Source: JBIOJB01 sp044450465
GTDB lineage: Bacteria > Chloroflexota > Dormibacteria > Dormibacterales > Dormibacteraceae
Reading direction: 5' to 3'
Assembly: GCA_044450465.1 (NCBI GenBank)
Contig: JBIOJB010000132.1
Span: forward strand, 1-6,198
DNA length: 6,198 nt
Shown: piece after piece, positions 5,757 through 6,198 of the stretch
Layout: each line of letters starts with the position of its first letter
Position numbering within the stretch: position 1 is the stretch's first letter
The notes under the pieces: generated by a model
What the model was told of the DNA's origin: nothing
The model's input: only the letters and a program-made list of their open reading frames with translations
The model's database searches: none
Position numbers and translations under genes: made by a program

Positions 5757-5815
5757 CGCCCGGACCCTTGAGCCGAGCGGGCAGCGTGCTCCGCGGTGAT
5801 GCCCATGGGTCCGAC

Positions 5816-5835
5816 TGAAAAATCCCAGTGAAAAA
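5816..5835. repeat. Pair of TGAAAAA direct repeats (A-tracts) in the regulator spacer
   Basis: TGAAAAA occurs at 5816-5822 and again at 5829-5835, 13 bp apart, in an AT-rich patch unlike the surrounding GC-rich DNA. Relative to a start near 5886 they lie about 50-70 bp upstream, where A-tracts can act as UP-element-like or bending sequences. A chance origin cannot be excluded. Confidence 0.4.
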
Positions 5836-5847
5836 ACTCGAGCGACC

Positions 5848-5867
5848 CTATCGAAGTTTCTGGATAG
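5848..5867. promoter_or_regulatory. Candidate operator dyad upstream of the HxlR regulator
   Basis: CTATC (5848-5852) and GATAG (5863-5867) are exact inverted repeats separated by 10 bp, with one further A/T pair inside the arms. The dyad lies just upstream of the TAGAAT box, where a -35 would be. HxlR proteins are dimeric winged-helix regulators that commonly bind short inverted repeats and control themselves and a divergent gene. Binding here is inference from position and symmetry. Confidence 0.35.
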
Positions 5868-5871
5868 CGAA

Positions 5872-5877
5872 TAGAAT
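5872..5877 (+). promoter_or_regulatory. Possible -10 box of a leaderless promoter for the HxlR gene
   Basis: TAGAAT is close to the -10 consensus and ends 8 nt before the ATG at 5886. No Shine-Dalgarno precedes that ATG (the gap is CTCTCCCC). No good -35 is visible at 16-18 bp; TATCGA at 5849-5854 is the nearest by spacing and is a poor match. Confidence 0.4.
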
Positions 5878-5885
5878 CTCTCCCC

Positions 5886-6198
5886 ATGGTCGGAGGGGGG
5901 CTCGACTACAGTGCGTCCTTTCAGCGCGCTATCGAGCTGATTGGAAAGCGCTGGACGGGCGCGGTCGTGAAAGCGCTTCTACCCGGGCCCGCACGGTTCA
6001 ACAAACTGCTCACCGGCATTCCAGGAATCAGCGATCGCGTGCTCACCGAGCGCCTGCGAGAGCTGGAGACGGAGGGACTCGTCGAGCGCCTGGTCGATCC
6101 CGGGCCGCCGGTGCGGGTGAGCTATCGCCTCACCGCTCGGGGTCGCGCGCTCGAACCGGTGTTGACGGCGGTCGAGGCCTGGGCCGCGGGTTGGCTCG
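5886..6198 (+). CDS. HxlR-family winged-helix transcriptional regulator (partial, cut by window edge)
   Basis: Partial cytoplasmic DNA-binding protein: 104 codons from ATG to the window edge without a stop. Seen: the AIELIGKRWTGAVVKALL helix (15-32), matching the family's 'aldliGgKWt.lIl..Ll'; GPARFNKLLTGIPGISDRVL (34-53); the recognition-helix region TERLRELETEGLVER (54-68); wing residues VRVSYRLTARGRAL (76-89); and LTAVEAWAAGWL (93-104). This covers nearly the whole HxlR domain, so little is missing. Many HxlR proteins carry a Cys just before the first helix that can sense electrophiles; this one has Ser/Phe there and no Cys in the visible part, so thiol sensing by that residue is unlikely. 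Divergent from the SDR operon across 141 bp. The start is chosen by homology; no ribosome site is seen. Confidence 0.92.
   Translation, partial: MVGGGLDYSASFQRAIELIGKRWTGAVVKALLPGPARFNKLLTGIPGISDRVLTERLRELETEGLVERLVDPGPPVRVSYRLTARGRALEPVLTAVEAWAAGWL

Noticed and set aside
5880..5900. Hairpin placing the HxlR start codon in its loop (CTCCCC pairing with GGGGGG)
   Set aside because: Six pairs including one G-T are possible, but if the transcript starts near 5884-5886 the 5' arm is absent; G and C runs also pair easily by chance.

Overview
The window is bacterial, GC-rich (about two thirds G+C by eye), gene-dense, and its codons mostly end in G or C. It has no RNA genes, transposons, phage genes or CRISPR array. 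The longest stretch without a gene is 5745-5885 (141 bp). High GC, two confident GTG starts and gene starts with almost no leader fit an Actinomycetota- or Chloroflexota-like soil bacterium, but nothing in the window fixes the phylum.

Layout, left to right. (1) A minus-strand GNAT acetyltransferase of the phosphinothricin/methionine-sulfoximine type (21-545). (2) A divergent plus-strand cluster: folB (577-933), a LarC-family nickel-insertion protein (930-2036, with an out-of-frame tail to 2083), folD (2134-2985) and folC (3026-4318). (3) A minus-strand cluster converging on folC: a possible two-helix small membrane protein (5556-5744), an SDR oxidoreductase (4762-5541) and a four-helix membrane protein (4315-4761), packed end to end. 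(4) A divergent HxlR-family regulator (5886 to the right edge, cut by the window).

The plus-strand cluster is mainly folate metabolism. FolB makes the pterin half of dihydrofolate, FolC adds glutamate (to dihydropteroate and/or folates), and FolD interconverts methylene-, methenyl- and formyl-THF. The odd member is LarC, whose known role is inserting nickel into the lactate racemase pincer cofactor. Its start codon overlaps the folB stop, yet no larA, larB or larE is visible. LarC also carries an apparent one-base deletion that shifts its last 23 or so residues out of frame, and it seems to lack a loop motif usual in the family.

The right-hand part looks like a small regulated module: an HxlR repressor next to an SDR/membrane-protein operon, with an AT-rich spacer that holds a dyad and A-tracts. 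The four transcript-leading genes (GNAT, folB, small membrane protein, HxlR) each have a -10-like hexamer 6-8 nt before the start codon and no Shine-Dalgarno, which suggests leaderless mRNAs. I see no wholly new defence or mobile system. The most unusual points are the folate-LarC linkage, the larC frameshift and the leaderless pattern.
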